Below are positions 10,960 through 20,670 of a stretch of DNA of 64,000 nt, piece after piece. Within the stretch, counting starts at the first letter, position 1, and each line of letters opens with the position of its first letter. Source of the stretch: Pyropia haitanensis (taxonomy: Eukaryota > Rhodophyta > Bangiophyceae > Bangiales > Bangiaceae). Position numbers and translations under genes: made by a program. The DNA is taken from NCBI GenBank assembly GCA_008729055.1, contig SDUX01000007.1, positions 1,350,064 through 1,414,063 on the forward strand, in the 5' to 3' direction. The notes beneath the pieces are model-generated. The model was not told the origin of the DNA. It ran no database searches and saw only the letters and a program-made list of their open reading frames with translations.

Positions 10960-12110
10960 GGAGGGTCCTCCACGCTGTAGTTCACCAACGTAGCGGCTGT
11001 GATGGAGCGTCGGCGGGTGCCACCCACGGGGGCAGGGGGGGGAGGCGGCGGTAACGTAGGGTCAGGCGCGCGTCTGCCGGCGCTGCTTCTCCCTCCCTCT
11101 CACTGGTGTGCCGCCCCCTCCCCCCACCTCGTGCCGGATGCGCTCCCCCACCAGGCCGAGGGTCAATGGGCATTCAACCTTGGAGGGGGAGAGAGGGGAG
11201 GATTGTTGATGAGACCCTGCAGGCAGAGAGTGCCTGGACGGGAGGTCGGAGAGATGTCGGCGCGCTGCGACGGGGTACAGCCTGGCGGAAGGGCGGCGCC
11301 GGAGGCGAGGCAGCGAGATGGTGTGAGAGGCCGAGGGGGGAACCCCTCGTGGATGGGTGTGGCGGGAGCTCCGCCAACCCTACCCCGTCGCGCTTGTGGC
11401 GCATCTCCCATCCCCTCTCTCGCGAGATACTAGCGGATGGGGGGTATGAGTCGCTGCTGCTACCCCCCCTCCGCCTCTTTCCCCCACACGCCACTTCACC
11501 CGCTTTTGCGTGCGCCTTGGCACCGACAGGCCACGGCGCGCCACCGGGAGGCGGTTCCGTTTCGGGGATGCGGTGTCGCTCACGACCACCTACTCCGCTG
11601 CGGGTGTGGTTGGCTGTCGCTGCTTCCTAAACCTCCGTCATTGGTATGGGCCGGGGGGGGGGGTGGGGGGAGGTGAACGTGTGCTGCGCGCGCCAGAGAG
11701 GGGGGGGGGAGGAGGGTACTCCTGAATGGCAGCGTATGTGGTGTGAACGGAGCTCACGGGCGGAGGTGCAGCGGGCCGGGAGGGGACTGTGGCTTGTCGC
11801 CACGGATGGAGCGGGCGGCGGCGGTTGCGGTCGGCTGGTCTGAGTGGTGGGGAGAGGGTCTCTGCCCGGGACGTGTGTGCCGCGTGGTTGGTGACGGGCT
11901 GGCGGGCGGCGGGGGGTGTGCGCGCCGGGCGGTCACTGCAGGGCGAGGTACAAAAGGGTACCCCCGGGTGCTTCATGACTCATCTGGTACCCCGACGTGC
12001 AGCAGCCAACCGCCTCAACCCTCCCCCCGCACTACCGCAACAACCCACTCTCTCGTCCACCCGGCACTCATAACCCCGCGCTCCCCCCCAACTGCCCCGC
12101 CAAGAACGAG
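9440..12110. other. intergenic, Ala/Pro/Gly low complexity, no confident gene
   Basis: At 9900-10330 a degenerate unit around GCGCCAAACAGCGG repeats. Read on the minus strand it gives scattered APLFGA peptides. A GGC trinucleotide run occurs at about 10928-10962. From 11000 to 12110 there are poly-G tracts but no domain-bearing ORF. The last few hundred bases are the promoter and 5' leader region of the carbonic anhydrase gene, with no clear TATA box. Confidence 0.4.
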
Positions 12111-12938
12111 ATGGTGTCTATGGGGCGTGTCCGGCAGCTGCTGGCAGCCACCGCCGTCGCGGCGGTGGCCCTGACCGGCGCGATCGCACCAGCGACCGCC
12201 GCGGCGCAAGGCACGCAGTGGACCTACTACGGCAAGACGGGCCCAAAGTTCTGGGGCTCCCTCGACCCCGACTGGAGCAAGTGCTCCACCGGCCGGCAGC
12301 AGACGCCTATCAACATCGTGCCGTCGCGCAGCAGATCCGCCCGCAGCCTGGGCAGTGTCGCGCAGCAGCGGACCGCGTCCTTCCTGCCCAAGGGGGTCCA
12401 AAACGGCTTCAAGTACGACTGCGTATCAACCAAGGGGTGCGGGTCGGCAACATGGGCGCGCGTCAAATATGACTTTGTCCAGTTCCACCTCCACATCGCC
12501 GCCGAGCACACGCTCAACGGGGCGGTCATGCCTGCGGAGCTCCACCTGGTGCACGCGACCAAGTCGGGCGCTCTCCTCGTCGTCGGCGTCCTCATTGACG
12601 TGGGCGAACCCTCCGCCCTCATCGCCAAGATGCTGGCCGGCGTGGAAAAGGCGGTGACGCGGGCCAATCCGCGGCCCTTCTCGCGGCTGCCTATCAGCAA
12701 GCGCGAGTGGGCGTCGCTGCTGCCGTCGCGCCGCGGCTTTTGCAACTACCGCGGGTCCCTTACGACGCCGCCCTGCTCCGAGGGCGTCACGTGGATCGTG
12801 TCGCGCCAGGTGGTGACCGCCAGCGAGAGGCAGCTGGCGCGGCTGGCGCGCGCGCTCCTCGACTCTGGCGCGGTGGTGATGACGGAGCGGCCGGTGCAGC
12901 CACTCAACGGGCGCCAGGTGGTGTGCTACGGCGTGTAG
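12111..12938 (+). CDS. secreted alpha-type carbonic anhydrase
   Basis: This 275-residue zinc enzyme interconverts CO2 and bicarbonate. Residues 1-32 form a signal peptide (MGRVRQLLAATAVAAVALTG), so it probably acts outside the cell or in an organelle lumen, where algae use such enzymes for inorganic carbon supply. The catalytic core is clear: QFHLH gives zinc ligands H126 and H128, and ELHLVH gives H145. EHT and PAELH supply the second shell, and SLTTPPCSEGVTW holds the Thr that orients the zinc-bound hydroxide. C58 and C222 are candidates for the usual extracellular disulphide. The loop between the second zinc His and EHT is about six residues shorter than in vertebrate CA II. Where CA II has the proton-shuttle His of NNGHAF, this protein reads QNGF. 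I chose the MVSMGR start because it directly precedes the signal peptide; the frame is open upstream to 11997. Single exon. Confidence 0.93.
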   Translation: MVSMGRVRQLLAATAVAAVALTGAIAPATAAAQGTQWTYYGKTGPKFWGSLDPDWSKCSTGRQQTPINIVPSRSRSARSLGSVAQQRTASFLPKGVQNGFKYDCVSTKGCGSATWARVKYDFVQFHLHIAAEHTLNGAVMPAELHLVHATKSGALLVVGVLIDVGEPSALIAKMLAGVEKAVTRANPRPFSRLPISKREWASLLPSRRGFCNYRGSLTTPPCSEGVTWIVSRQVVTASERQLARLARALLDSGAVVMTERPVQPLNGRQVVCYGV

Positions 12939-13496
12939 TGGGGTGCGGCCTCAGTTCGTGCGTAGGATGAGGTGGGCTGTGTGGGAGCGGGGGAGGCAAC
13001 GTCCAGGACGGTCGGCGGGGGTCCACCCGGAGTCGCCGGCGGGAAGTCCATGCGTGCCTCCTCTGCTGACAGTGTGTTAACTCATGAGAACTACTAGTGT
13101 TTTTTTCCTTCAAGCGTCTGTGGGTTTTCCTTCAATCGTCAGCCGGGACCGGGGTGATTCACCTGCGGCTGGTTGTGTTTGCGGGACAGAGAAGTGTGGC
13201 ATGAGGCGTGTCATGGTGCCGTCCTTCCAACTCAGCACTGCGCGCGAGGGTGCCCTGTGCGAAGCACGGGCTGCATCCCATGGCCGTCACTACAACCCTG
13301 GCCCACTCCAGCACCCCTGGTGCGCGCGGGTGTCGCCGACGGGGTCACCATCCGCCGAGCAACACAGGAGGGGAGAGGTGACGCGTGGTCTCCGTCCACA
13401 CGTCCGTGCATCGCCAACCCCCGATGCACGGCCTTGCAGTGTGCTTGTCCACGGGGCTCGTTCCATTGAACGGTGGAAAGCTGCGGGTGGTGGCAC

Positions 13497-13498
<2 letters not shown>

Positions 13499-13529
<31 letters not shown>
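13499..13529. repeat. 31-nt poly-G tract
   Basis: An uninterrupted run of 31 G residues. Its exact length is unlikely to be reliable in an assembly. Confidence 0.9.
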
Positions 13530-13532
<3 letters not shown>

Positions 13533-13610
13533 GCTTCGCCAACACCTTCCGAGACACGAGAAAGTTACGCAGACACACATTAGACTTGAACGGAGTTGCA
13601 GACACGCCTC

Positions 13611-13653
13611 CCGAGAGCGCGGAAAAACACCGTGTTTTTCCGCGCACTCTCGG
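13611..13653. repeat. palindrome (stem-loop potential)
   Basis: CCGAGAGCGCGGAAAAACA is followed, after CCG, by TGTTTTTCCGCGCACTCTCGG. The arms pair almost perfectly, with a 2-nt bulge. Weaker symmetry extends outward through GACACGCC and GCAGA. It may be the centre of a short foldback element. Confidence 0.75.
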
Positions 13654-13986
13654 ACACGCCATCTGCACCCAAACACAGTCGGAGAGAGCAAAAGGAGCGT
13701 GGGTGGACGTCGTGGACCGGCGGCGGTGGCCGCAAAAAACCGAGGCGATGGCCCACCGTCGCCGTTGGGTAACTGTGCGGTGCACTCGACGTGGGCAGTC
13801 CCAGCCTGCCGTCGCTGCAGTACTGCTCGCCGTTTGCCCCTTTGTCTCACGTTACCAACGTGCGTGGGCTACTTGCGATTCGACACGAAAACGTGCGTCC
13901 CTAGCCGTGAAGAAGGCTTGCATTTCACGCCCCCAAACGTGGGGCGTGAGGGCGTGCTGGCGCGCGTGGCACCAACCTGGCTTCTG

Positions 13987-14043
13987 AAAACCGAGTCTGA
14001 GCAGACACAAACATTCTTCTGGCTGCCGTCAAGATGTGTCCTC
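13987..14043 (-). repeat. dispersed repeat, copy 2 (inverted)
   Basis: Reverse complement of 4606-4663 with few differences. Both copies encode the same peptide core (TESEQTQT, then WLPSRCVL) when read in one frame. That may reflect an ancestral coding piece of a mobile element, or simply recent duplication. Confidence 0.75.
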
Positions 14044-14239
14044 AACCATCGCTGCGCCCCAGCGGGCGCTTCACGCGCGGGTGACTGAGTGCCCGACAGA
14101 GAAATTGTCACACCCTTCGACGTCGAGGTCGTCTGACTTATCGAGGGGGCACCACGGTCCAGAGCGCAGGCGGGCTCCGGCCTGGTGGGTGATAGACCCA
14201 GGCTGGCGCAGACTCAGTGGAGGGCCTGGCAGCGCTTCA

Positions 14240-15032
14240 CGGCTGCGCAGTGCTCCTTGTTGCGGAATCCACGTCAAGAGCTCATCAAGCCCGATCGGCT
14301 TGATGCGACCTTGATCTTCCTTGAAGAGGGTCCTCTTCAAAGCCGCCGCGCTCGGCCCGATACGGCCAAATTAGGTTCCGATTTGTACACTTAGTAGCAA
14401 AATAACTGCAAAGAAGTACGACATTAACGTCGAAGTTGGCGCTGCTGCCAACACATGCCATTCGCTGTTGCCAGACCAGGCACCAGACAGCGGGCCTGTG
14501 TAATTCTTTCTACAATCGATCAAAGCAGTCCACAGAGACGCGCTAGACGAGCGAGACACAAGATGCGTCGCGCGAGATCAACTCCCCAGAGCTTCGCAAG
14601 TGCCCCGTCCAGGGTCGATAAACCCGTACTGTTCGTTCAAAGGAGGGTTCGAAAATGGTGGTTAGGGCCGTACTTGCATCAGAGCGCCGCGATCAGGAGC
14701 TCTTCAAGAAATTGGCGGGGCACCACCTCGGGGACGGGGCCCTTGATTTTTGGTTGCAATTTGTAGATATTTTCTCCACCCATCCACGGTCGAAACTCTT
14801 CCATACCTCTCTGCACAGCCCTCTCTCTGGCGCGTCTGATGGTACCTCGTAGGTCGTCGACGGTCTCTGGGTCAGGTCGTTATCAACGTTTTTCAAGATC
14901 TCATCAAGAAATCGGCCTTTGCGGAACCTCCAGGAGGTGTCGAGTACGCTACTTTTCAAGTTTTCTGCAAGGTTCTGCGCTTGATGAGCTCTTGAAGTGG
15001 ATCCAGCAACAAGAGGCACTGCGCAGGGACAC
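14240..15032. repeat. inverted repeat pair flanking about 680 bp
   Basis: The left arm (about 14240-14290) contains CTTGTTGCGGAATCCAC and TCAAGAGCTCATCAAG. The reverse complement of the right arm (about 14975-15032) contains CTTGTTGCTGGATCCAC and TCAAGAGCTCATCAAG. Both also share CTGCGCAGTG on the outer side. Each arm encodes an LDELLxWIxQQxALR peptide reading outward on opposite strands. This could be a small inverted-repeat transposon or an inverted duplication of a coding fragment. Confidence 0.6.
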
Positions 15033-17036
15033 CGCGGTGCACAAAGCGTTGATGTGGCGCATTTGCGCAAGTGATCGGTACAGTGCGCGTCAGTACAGCA
15101 ACTGCACCAGAGAAAGAACACGTCAGCTGTGCATTATGCGAACAGTTACAAGTTAGAAGAATCTGTCGAACTTCTGTAATGAGCTTGTCGTGTGTGGTAC
15201 CATTCGAACTGTTTGCAAGTCCTCTCAATTTCTGGCCCGCTCGACACCGTAAGGCCCAGCCGCCCGCGCCCCGCTCGGGGCTTGGCTCCATAACAGCAAT
15301 GAGAGCGCGGTCGGCCGAGGGGCGGCGGTGCGCCAGCGCATCCGCCCATCCCGCCTCACCGCCGCCGCGCCCCCCCGCTGGACGGCGCGCTATCATGGCA
15401 TGAGTCAAGTTCGCCGTGGAAATCTCGGCCACTCGCCGTGGACGGGCGACCTTGATTGCGGCATCAGCCAATGACTTGGTTGGTCGGTGGGGCATGTGCT
15501 GGAGCTTTGCCACGACCTCGCCGCGGCGAAGGCCTACGAGAGCACCCCTTCTGGAAGCCTAAGAGACGGGGAGTGGCCCCAGCCGACCACCGCCTCGCTC
15601 GCGAACACGTGACAACGGGCGTGGGACGGCGTGGCCCCGCCACTACCACAGGTGGCAGGTGGCATCAGGCATGCGGGGGGGCACGGAGAATCGATCGTGT
15701 GCAGCACGTGAACTCCGGTGGTGGGGAAGTGGGTGGGCGCCATGACAGTAATACAAGAACTGTTTTCTAGCCACTTCTACAACGGAATCCACAAACAGAA
15801 CACAAAACTCATGCGTCAAATCACCAAAGTGTACTGCTGCGGTCAATCTCTTCCACATTGTCACAGCTCGCGACCTTCCGGCAGACCAGGGCACACTAAA
15901 ATTTGGGAGCGGTCTGGAGCGAGTGACTTTCCTGCCCACCCCGAGATGCTGCAGTACGACAGGGCATCGGCCGTGCCTCCCCTCCAGTCCGACGCGCCCG
16001 CCGCCTCTCTGCCTCCCTCCGGAGGGAAGGGGGGGGGCGGCAGGCGGGCCTCCCCCTCGCTCACGAGCCGTCGTGCGCCGCGGCGTGGTCCACCCCCGCA
16101 CACGAGCACAACAATGAAGCCCATTGACGTAAAATTATGTTGAAACGGTGGATTTTGAGAGATCCGCTGGCGTGGGTGTCGAAATGGATTGAGCACGGTC
16201 GTAGGGTCCGAGTACGCATTCCAAAAAATATATAGGGGTCTCACATGAAGTTTACGGTGCCGAAAATGTCCAGACGCACACACAGTGTTCGACAGGGTTC
16301 GTGGGGGCAGAGCCCGTTCCCGCCGGCCACGCGTCGGCATACGCGGTGGCGTGGTCCAAAACGGACGTTTGGGCCCGTGGCCCGAGCGACGCGCGCCCGC
16401 GGCCCCCCCCGCAACGCCGTGTGCTGGCGAGGGGAGGCAGCCAGCGAGGCAGCGCCCGGCGTGCCCCTCCCGGCCACAGCCGCGCGCACGCGTGCGCCCC
16501 AGCGCTCCCCACTCCCCTCGCCCCTGGCGCGCGTTGTATCCGCGTGCACCCGTGCTCGTGCTTGCGGACGACCACGCACTCGTCGCCTTCACCCTGCTCC
16601 CCCTCCCACTACCCCCACCTCCCCCTGCTAGCCTGCGCTCCACCGTGCACGCTGTGCTTGAGGGGGTGGGGTGTGCGTGCGCCTGGCGTTGGCCGTTGTC
16701 GCGCTCGTGCACCCGTGCTCCCGTGCCCGGCCACGCCCGCTATTGCCCGCGTCGTCCGCTTTTGGTTCCCGTCCCCATCGCCCCGCTGTTTCTCCCCCGT
16801 CGCGGTTGGACGTGCCGCGTCTTCCTTGCCCCCCCCCCCTGTGTTGTTCGCCGTCTTTTGAGCACCCGGTCGTGTTTTCCCGCGATATTTTTTTGTTCTC
16901 GTCGGACTCGGCCGTTCCCGTCCCCCGTTTCTCCCTTTCCCTGGGCGACCCCCTTCCCCTTTTGCCCCTTTCTCGGGGCTGCTCCGGAAAAGCCTTTTCC
17001 CCTACCCGGAGTGACCTTGCGGCGGGCAGGGGTGCC

Positions 17037-18176
17037 ATGGCCACCCCGATGCTGTTGACGCCGTCGCGCATGCGCGCCCACTTGGCGTCTGGCATCCTCC
17101 CAAGTCCTCCGCGCGGGGGCGTGACGGACGGATGCGTCCCCTCGCGTTGCACCGCGACGCCCCCTCCGACGTTGAGTGGCGCCACGGGTGAACCCCGCAC
17201 TCCGCCGAGTACGCGGGGTCTCTTCCCGGTCGCGTTCCCCGACTTGCTGTCGTCTGTCTCTCCTGCGTGCTCCTCGTCTTCTTCTTTGTCTACCCCTGCT
17301 GCTGCCCCTGCTTCTTCCTTTCCCCGTCCTTGTGTCCCGGCACCGGCGTTGAAGTCTGCGCCCGCACCATCCTCTGCTGTGCCCGCGCTCTGCTCTGCTT
17401 CATCGACACAGGCCTCGGCTGTGGCTCCCGCGACGCCCCCCGCCACCCTTGCGACGGAGATTGTCGCGCCGCCCCCAGAAGCCGCAGCAAGCAACACCTT
17501 GTGGACGGTGAAGCCTGTGGTGGTGCCGCCGCCCGCGCGCGCTCCGCCGCCGCCTCCACCGTCTGTCCCCAGCACGACTCGCTCCGCGACGCCGTCGCGT
17601 CGCAACCGCCCGGCGCAGCGTGCGCGGCCCGCGCTTCGCGTGCTCGGCGAGTCCCCACTCGTGGCCCCGACTGCCCCGCCGGTGACTTCGACATTGGTGC
17701 CTGTTGCGGCACCGCCGACGACGCCAATTGTGGTTGCGAGTGCCCCACGCGCGGCGCGGTCGGCTGCCAACGCGAGCCGGGTGGCGCGCTCGCAGTCACG
17801 TGTGGTTGCTAGTGGTGGCCGCGCTGCGCGTGCTCCGGCGACGAATGTCTCGGCGTCTGCTGCGGTGGTTCCGCCCAAGGTGGTGTCCAAACCGGTTGGC
17901 CCCAAGGCGCTTGGGCCAAAGGCACCGCCCGCCAAGGGGGTGCCCAAGGTTGGGTCCAAGGCACGCGCGCCGCCCTCTGTGCCAGTGAAGCCGACGGCCG
18001 GTCAGCCGCGCCCTGTGGCGAGTGTGAGCCACGGGGCGGTGGCCGTGGCTTTTGCGGGTTGCACGTTTGAGTCTGCCAGCCCGGCGCCATCTGCGTTGCC
18101 GCTTCCGTCATTCGGTGGGAGTGGCGGCAAGGTGACGGAACGGTTCGCGCTGCGCCGTCACGTCCCGTGCGGCTAA
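17037..18176 (+). CDS. disordered protein with C-terminal PNRC/EDC1-type decapping-activator motif
   Basis: The 379-residue product is almost wholly Pro/Ala/Ser-rich and predicted disordered. It has a short ordered-looking start (LLTPSRMRAHL) and a Lys/Pro-rich stretch of VPPK, GPKA and VPKVGSK peptides at about 280-320. Residues 339-359 (18051-18113) read FAG-x-TF, a Ser/Pro run, then LPLPSF. This matches the short motif of the PNRC family and yeast Edc1, in which the FAG part and the LPxP part contact the Dcp1/Dcp2 decapping enzyme. The inferred role is a cytoplasmic mRNA-decapping enhancer. I chose the start at 17037 for its strong context (GCCATGG); the frame is open further upstream without similarity. 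The rest of the protein is not assignable, so the identity rests on this motif. Single exon. Confidence 0.65.
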   Translation: MATPMLLTPSRMRAHLASGILPSPPRGGVTDGCVPSRCTATPPPTLSGATGEPRTPPSTRGLFPVAFPDLLSSVSPACSSSSSLSTPAAAPASSFPRPCVPAPALKSAPAPSSAVPALCSASSTQASAVAPATPPATLATEIVAPPPEAAASNTLWTVKPVVVPPPARAPPPPPPSVPSTTRSATPSRRNRPAQRARPALRVLGESPLVAPTAPPVTSTLVPVAAPPTTPIVVASAPRAARSAANASRVARSQSRVVASGGRAARAPATNVSASAAVVPPKVVSKPVGPKALGPKAPPAKGVPKVGSKARAPPSVPVKPTAGQPRPVASVSHGAVAVAFAGCTFESASPAPSALPLPSFGGSGGKVTERFALRRHVPCG

Positions 18177-19055
18177 GACGCGGCGTGTGTGCGTGTGGGA
18201 CGACGGTCCTGGGAAGTGCTGCACCGGCACTGTGTTGTTGGCGCGCTGCGGTGGCGAGATGTGCGGCAGGTGAGGACGGGTCGCAGGGCGTGCCATGTGG
18301 TGGTCGTGGCACGTGGTTGGTGGATCGAGGTTGTTCGAGGTTGCTGTTGCTGTTTTCCGTTGCTGTTGCTGTTGGAAGGCGCGCCTTGGTCCGGGTGATG
18401 TGGACGGGGCGCCGTGTTGTGGCTGGTTGCGGTCGAGCGATGTTGTGTGGTGTGGTGTGCACTTGAGCTGGCCTGGCGCGCGGTGCCGGCGCTGGCGCGG
18501 TGCCTGTTGAGGGTGTCGTTGGACACACGCATGCGAGTGTGTGAGGGTGTATGTGAACGTGTGTGGGTGTGTGGCTTGTGTTCGGTGATCGCTTGTTGCT
18601 GTGTTGTGGGGTGTCCGAGTGAGTGTTGGGTCCGAGCTTTGGCTTCAGGCTTTGTCGTCGGCGGCGTGCTGCGTTTTCAGTTGTGAGTCCCACATCTTGT
18701 GTGTGGAGGCGCTGCGGCTGGCGAGCTGGTGGTTTGATGGCTTGGGTCATCGCGAGTAGCCTGAGGGCTTCTGGCAGACGCGGGGCCTATCCCGCGTTTT
18801 TTTTTTTTTGATCTGGGAGGTGTCGTTAGCGCCTGGGGATTGTGTGGGCATGGTGTTGGCCTGGTGTGGTGTGTGGGATGTTATGCTGCGGGCACCCTTC
18901 GTCCGGTACCGGTTGTGGCGTGCTGGGAGCCATGTTTGTAGTTGTTTGTTTGAGGTGTGGTGGTGTGTCATGTTTCGTGCGTGTGAGCATCTGTTGCACG
19001 TCTTTGTTTTGCCTTGTTGAGTACACCACCTTTCTTCACTTCTTATCTCTTGCCT
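18177..19055. other. intergenic, TG-rich
   Basis: The plus strand is strongly enriched for GTGTG and GTTG, as expected for the 3' untranslated region of the preceding gene. A T run lies near 18799-18809. No gene is seen. Confidence 0.5.
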
Positions 19056-19256
19056 ATGTCAGCGGTGCGGGCACCATGCCCTCCCTGTCTTCTTTGCAAG
19101 CGACACATTTTGAGCCTCAATGGTGTGGGTCGACTAGACGCGTCCGCGCGCTCGACAATCGTCCGCTGCAGTGCCCCCGTGCACTGCGGAGTCTGTCGAG
19201 GCGTTTTTTGCTTCCTCGGTGGATGCGCCGAGCTCAGTTTAGGCACAACCTGTTGA
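19056..19256 (+). CDS. small cysteine-rich ORF, possible zinc-binding peptide
   Basis: The 66-residue ORF starts MSAVRAPCPPCLLCKRH and ends CAELSLGTTC. It has ten Cys, including CPPCLLCKRH near the start and HCGVCRGVFC further on. Paired CxxC and His spacing suggests metal binding, but I cannot match a family. It may be one exon of a spliced gene or a transposon zinc-finger remnant. Confidence 0.25.
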   Translation: MSAVRAPCPPCLLCKRHILSLNGVGRLDASARSTIVRCSAPVHCGVCRGVFCFLGGCAELSLGTTC

Positions 19257-19785
19257 ACCGCAGAGACGTGTACGTCACGGGGACGGTGACCAGGGGTGCT
19301 GCCTGCAGGGTGACGCCGTCGTCTGCTTGCTGGCCAGACGCAGCGGCAAGGCACCGCGGCCGCTCACCTGTCGAACTGCACGTGATTCTATTGAAAGGGC
19401 GCCCTCTCGGTAGTTCGTACTCAGCCAGTAGGGGTGGACACCTGCGGTGATTGCGTTCGCGCAGGGTCATACCTCGTCCTTGCGTTCTGACCACGCCGCG
19501 TTCGGGTGTGGATGTGGATGGTTGACTGTGTCGTGGACGAGTGGCAGGCCAAGCCTGAAGAGCACAGAGAAACGAAGGACCGGCATGACATGCGCCCTGC
19601 CTGTATGTACAATGCTATCCCGTGCCGTACTCCAACCAATGTCCCGCGTGTTCCAACCCGACGCACACCCCGCCTACCCCCCACATAAGACAGTACGACT
19701 GAACAAGAGACAAAAACAACCAAAAAGAACGGAAGACAATCAGATGTACAACGAGAAAATAAATCAGAGCAGCCGCCAGCAATCT
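19257..19785. other. intergenic / bZIP 3' flank
   Basis: Nothing recognisable. The last 200 bp, moderately A-rich on the plus strand, would be the 3' untranslated region of the minus-strand bZIP gene. Confidence 0.5.
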
Positions 19786-20670
19786 TCAGAAGGACGCACG
19801 CCCTCCCGACGCCCGCCCGCCCGATGGGCCCATCCTCCCTTGCCCATACCCCAGCGCGTGCTGTAGCTGTCCAATTATGCCTGAGAGGCGCGCCACCTGC
19901 CCCTGCAGCGTCCGAATAACGTCGTCCTTTTCCGACAGCGCCACCTCGAGGCTCTCGACCCTCGCGCGCTTGCGGTTGCGGCTTCTCTCAGCCGCTGAGC
20001 GGTTGAGGATGACCCGCAGCGCTCGCTTCTCGTCGTCCGTAAAGGTATAGCCGCGGCGGCCATTGGGCATCCCCACCACCGGCCGGGCGCCAGCATTGTC
20101 CGGGGCGCGGCCGTCGCGGTAGCTCACCACCAGCTCCCGGGCCAGCATGCGAATCTCCACAGGCGTTGCCCCGCCCGCCGTGGCCGCAAGCATCTGCGGG
20201 TGTGTCCGCACGGCCGCAATGATGGCCGCGGCGCCGGCGCTGGGGGGCATCTCGTCCAGGGCATCGTCGCCGTTGGAGCCGCCGTCGCCCATGCCGTCGC
20301 TGTCGCCAGAACCCCCAGAGGGGGTGCTGCGACTGGCGCGGGAGGCACCGCTGCCGTTGCTCGTACGCCGGGCCATCGAGCCGCTGGCGGGGGCGGTCGC
20401 ACCAGAATTTGCGGGTGTAGCTGCAGCCGCCGCCGCCGCGCCCTGAGGCTGGTTGGGCTGGGCGGTGCCGGACAGAATGGAGAGGAAGCCCGCCGACGGA
20501 GCGCCATCGGTGTAGCGCGGAGCGTTCACGGTCGCCGGCGCGTTCATGGTAGGCGATGGCTGGGAGTCGATGGTGAAGAGCAACCTGTGGAACGCCTCTT
20601 CCTCCTCCAAGCTATGGAGTGTAGAGAAAGAAGACCCTCTAGCAGCCGCAGGTGCCTGCTCACGAGACAT
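19786..20670 (-). CDS. bZIP transcription factor
   Basis: This single-exon gene encodes 294 residues. The C-terminal part has a clear basic region: NRSAAERSR starts at N223 and fits the bZIP signature N-x2-[S/A]-A-x2-[S/C]-R, followed by NRKRARVE. Leu and other hydrophobic residues then recur at roughly heptad spacing (LEVALSE, VIRTLQG, VARLSG, IIGQLQ) over residues 241-273. Such proteins bind DNA as dimers in the nucleus. The N-terminal 200 residues are Ala/Ser/Gly-rich. They carry a short acidic-hydrophobic segment (EEEEAFHRLLF, near residue 25) that could be an activation motif. The basic region is preceded by GRRGYTFTDDEKRA. The tail is Gly/Arg-rich. Target genes cannot be inferred. Confidence 0.92.
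   Translation of the reverse strand: MSREQAPAAARGSSFSTLHSLEEEEAFHRLLFTIDSQPSPTMNAPATVNAPRYTDGAPSAGFLSILSGTAQPNQPQGAAAAAAATPANSGATAPASGSMARRTSNGSGASRASRSTPSGGSGDSDGMGDGGSNGDDALDEMPPSAGAAAIIAAVRTHPQMLAATAGGATPVEIRMLARELVVSYRDGRAPDNAGARPVVGMPNGRRGYTFTDDEKRALRVILNRSAAERSRNRKRARVESLEVALSEKDDVIRTLQGQVARLSGIIGQLQHALGYGQGRMGPSGGRASGGRASF

Larger units (their letters stand above)
12939..17036. other. intergenic with several repeats, no confident gene
   Basis: This stretch contains a 31-nt G tract, a palindrome, the second copy of a dispersed repeat, and an inverted repeat pair at 14240/15030. 15500-16250 shows nothing recognisable. 16250-17036 is pyrimidine-rich upstream sequence of the decapping-factor-like gene. 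ORFs here are long only because of composition. Confidence 0.45.
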
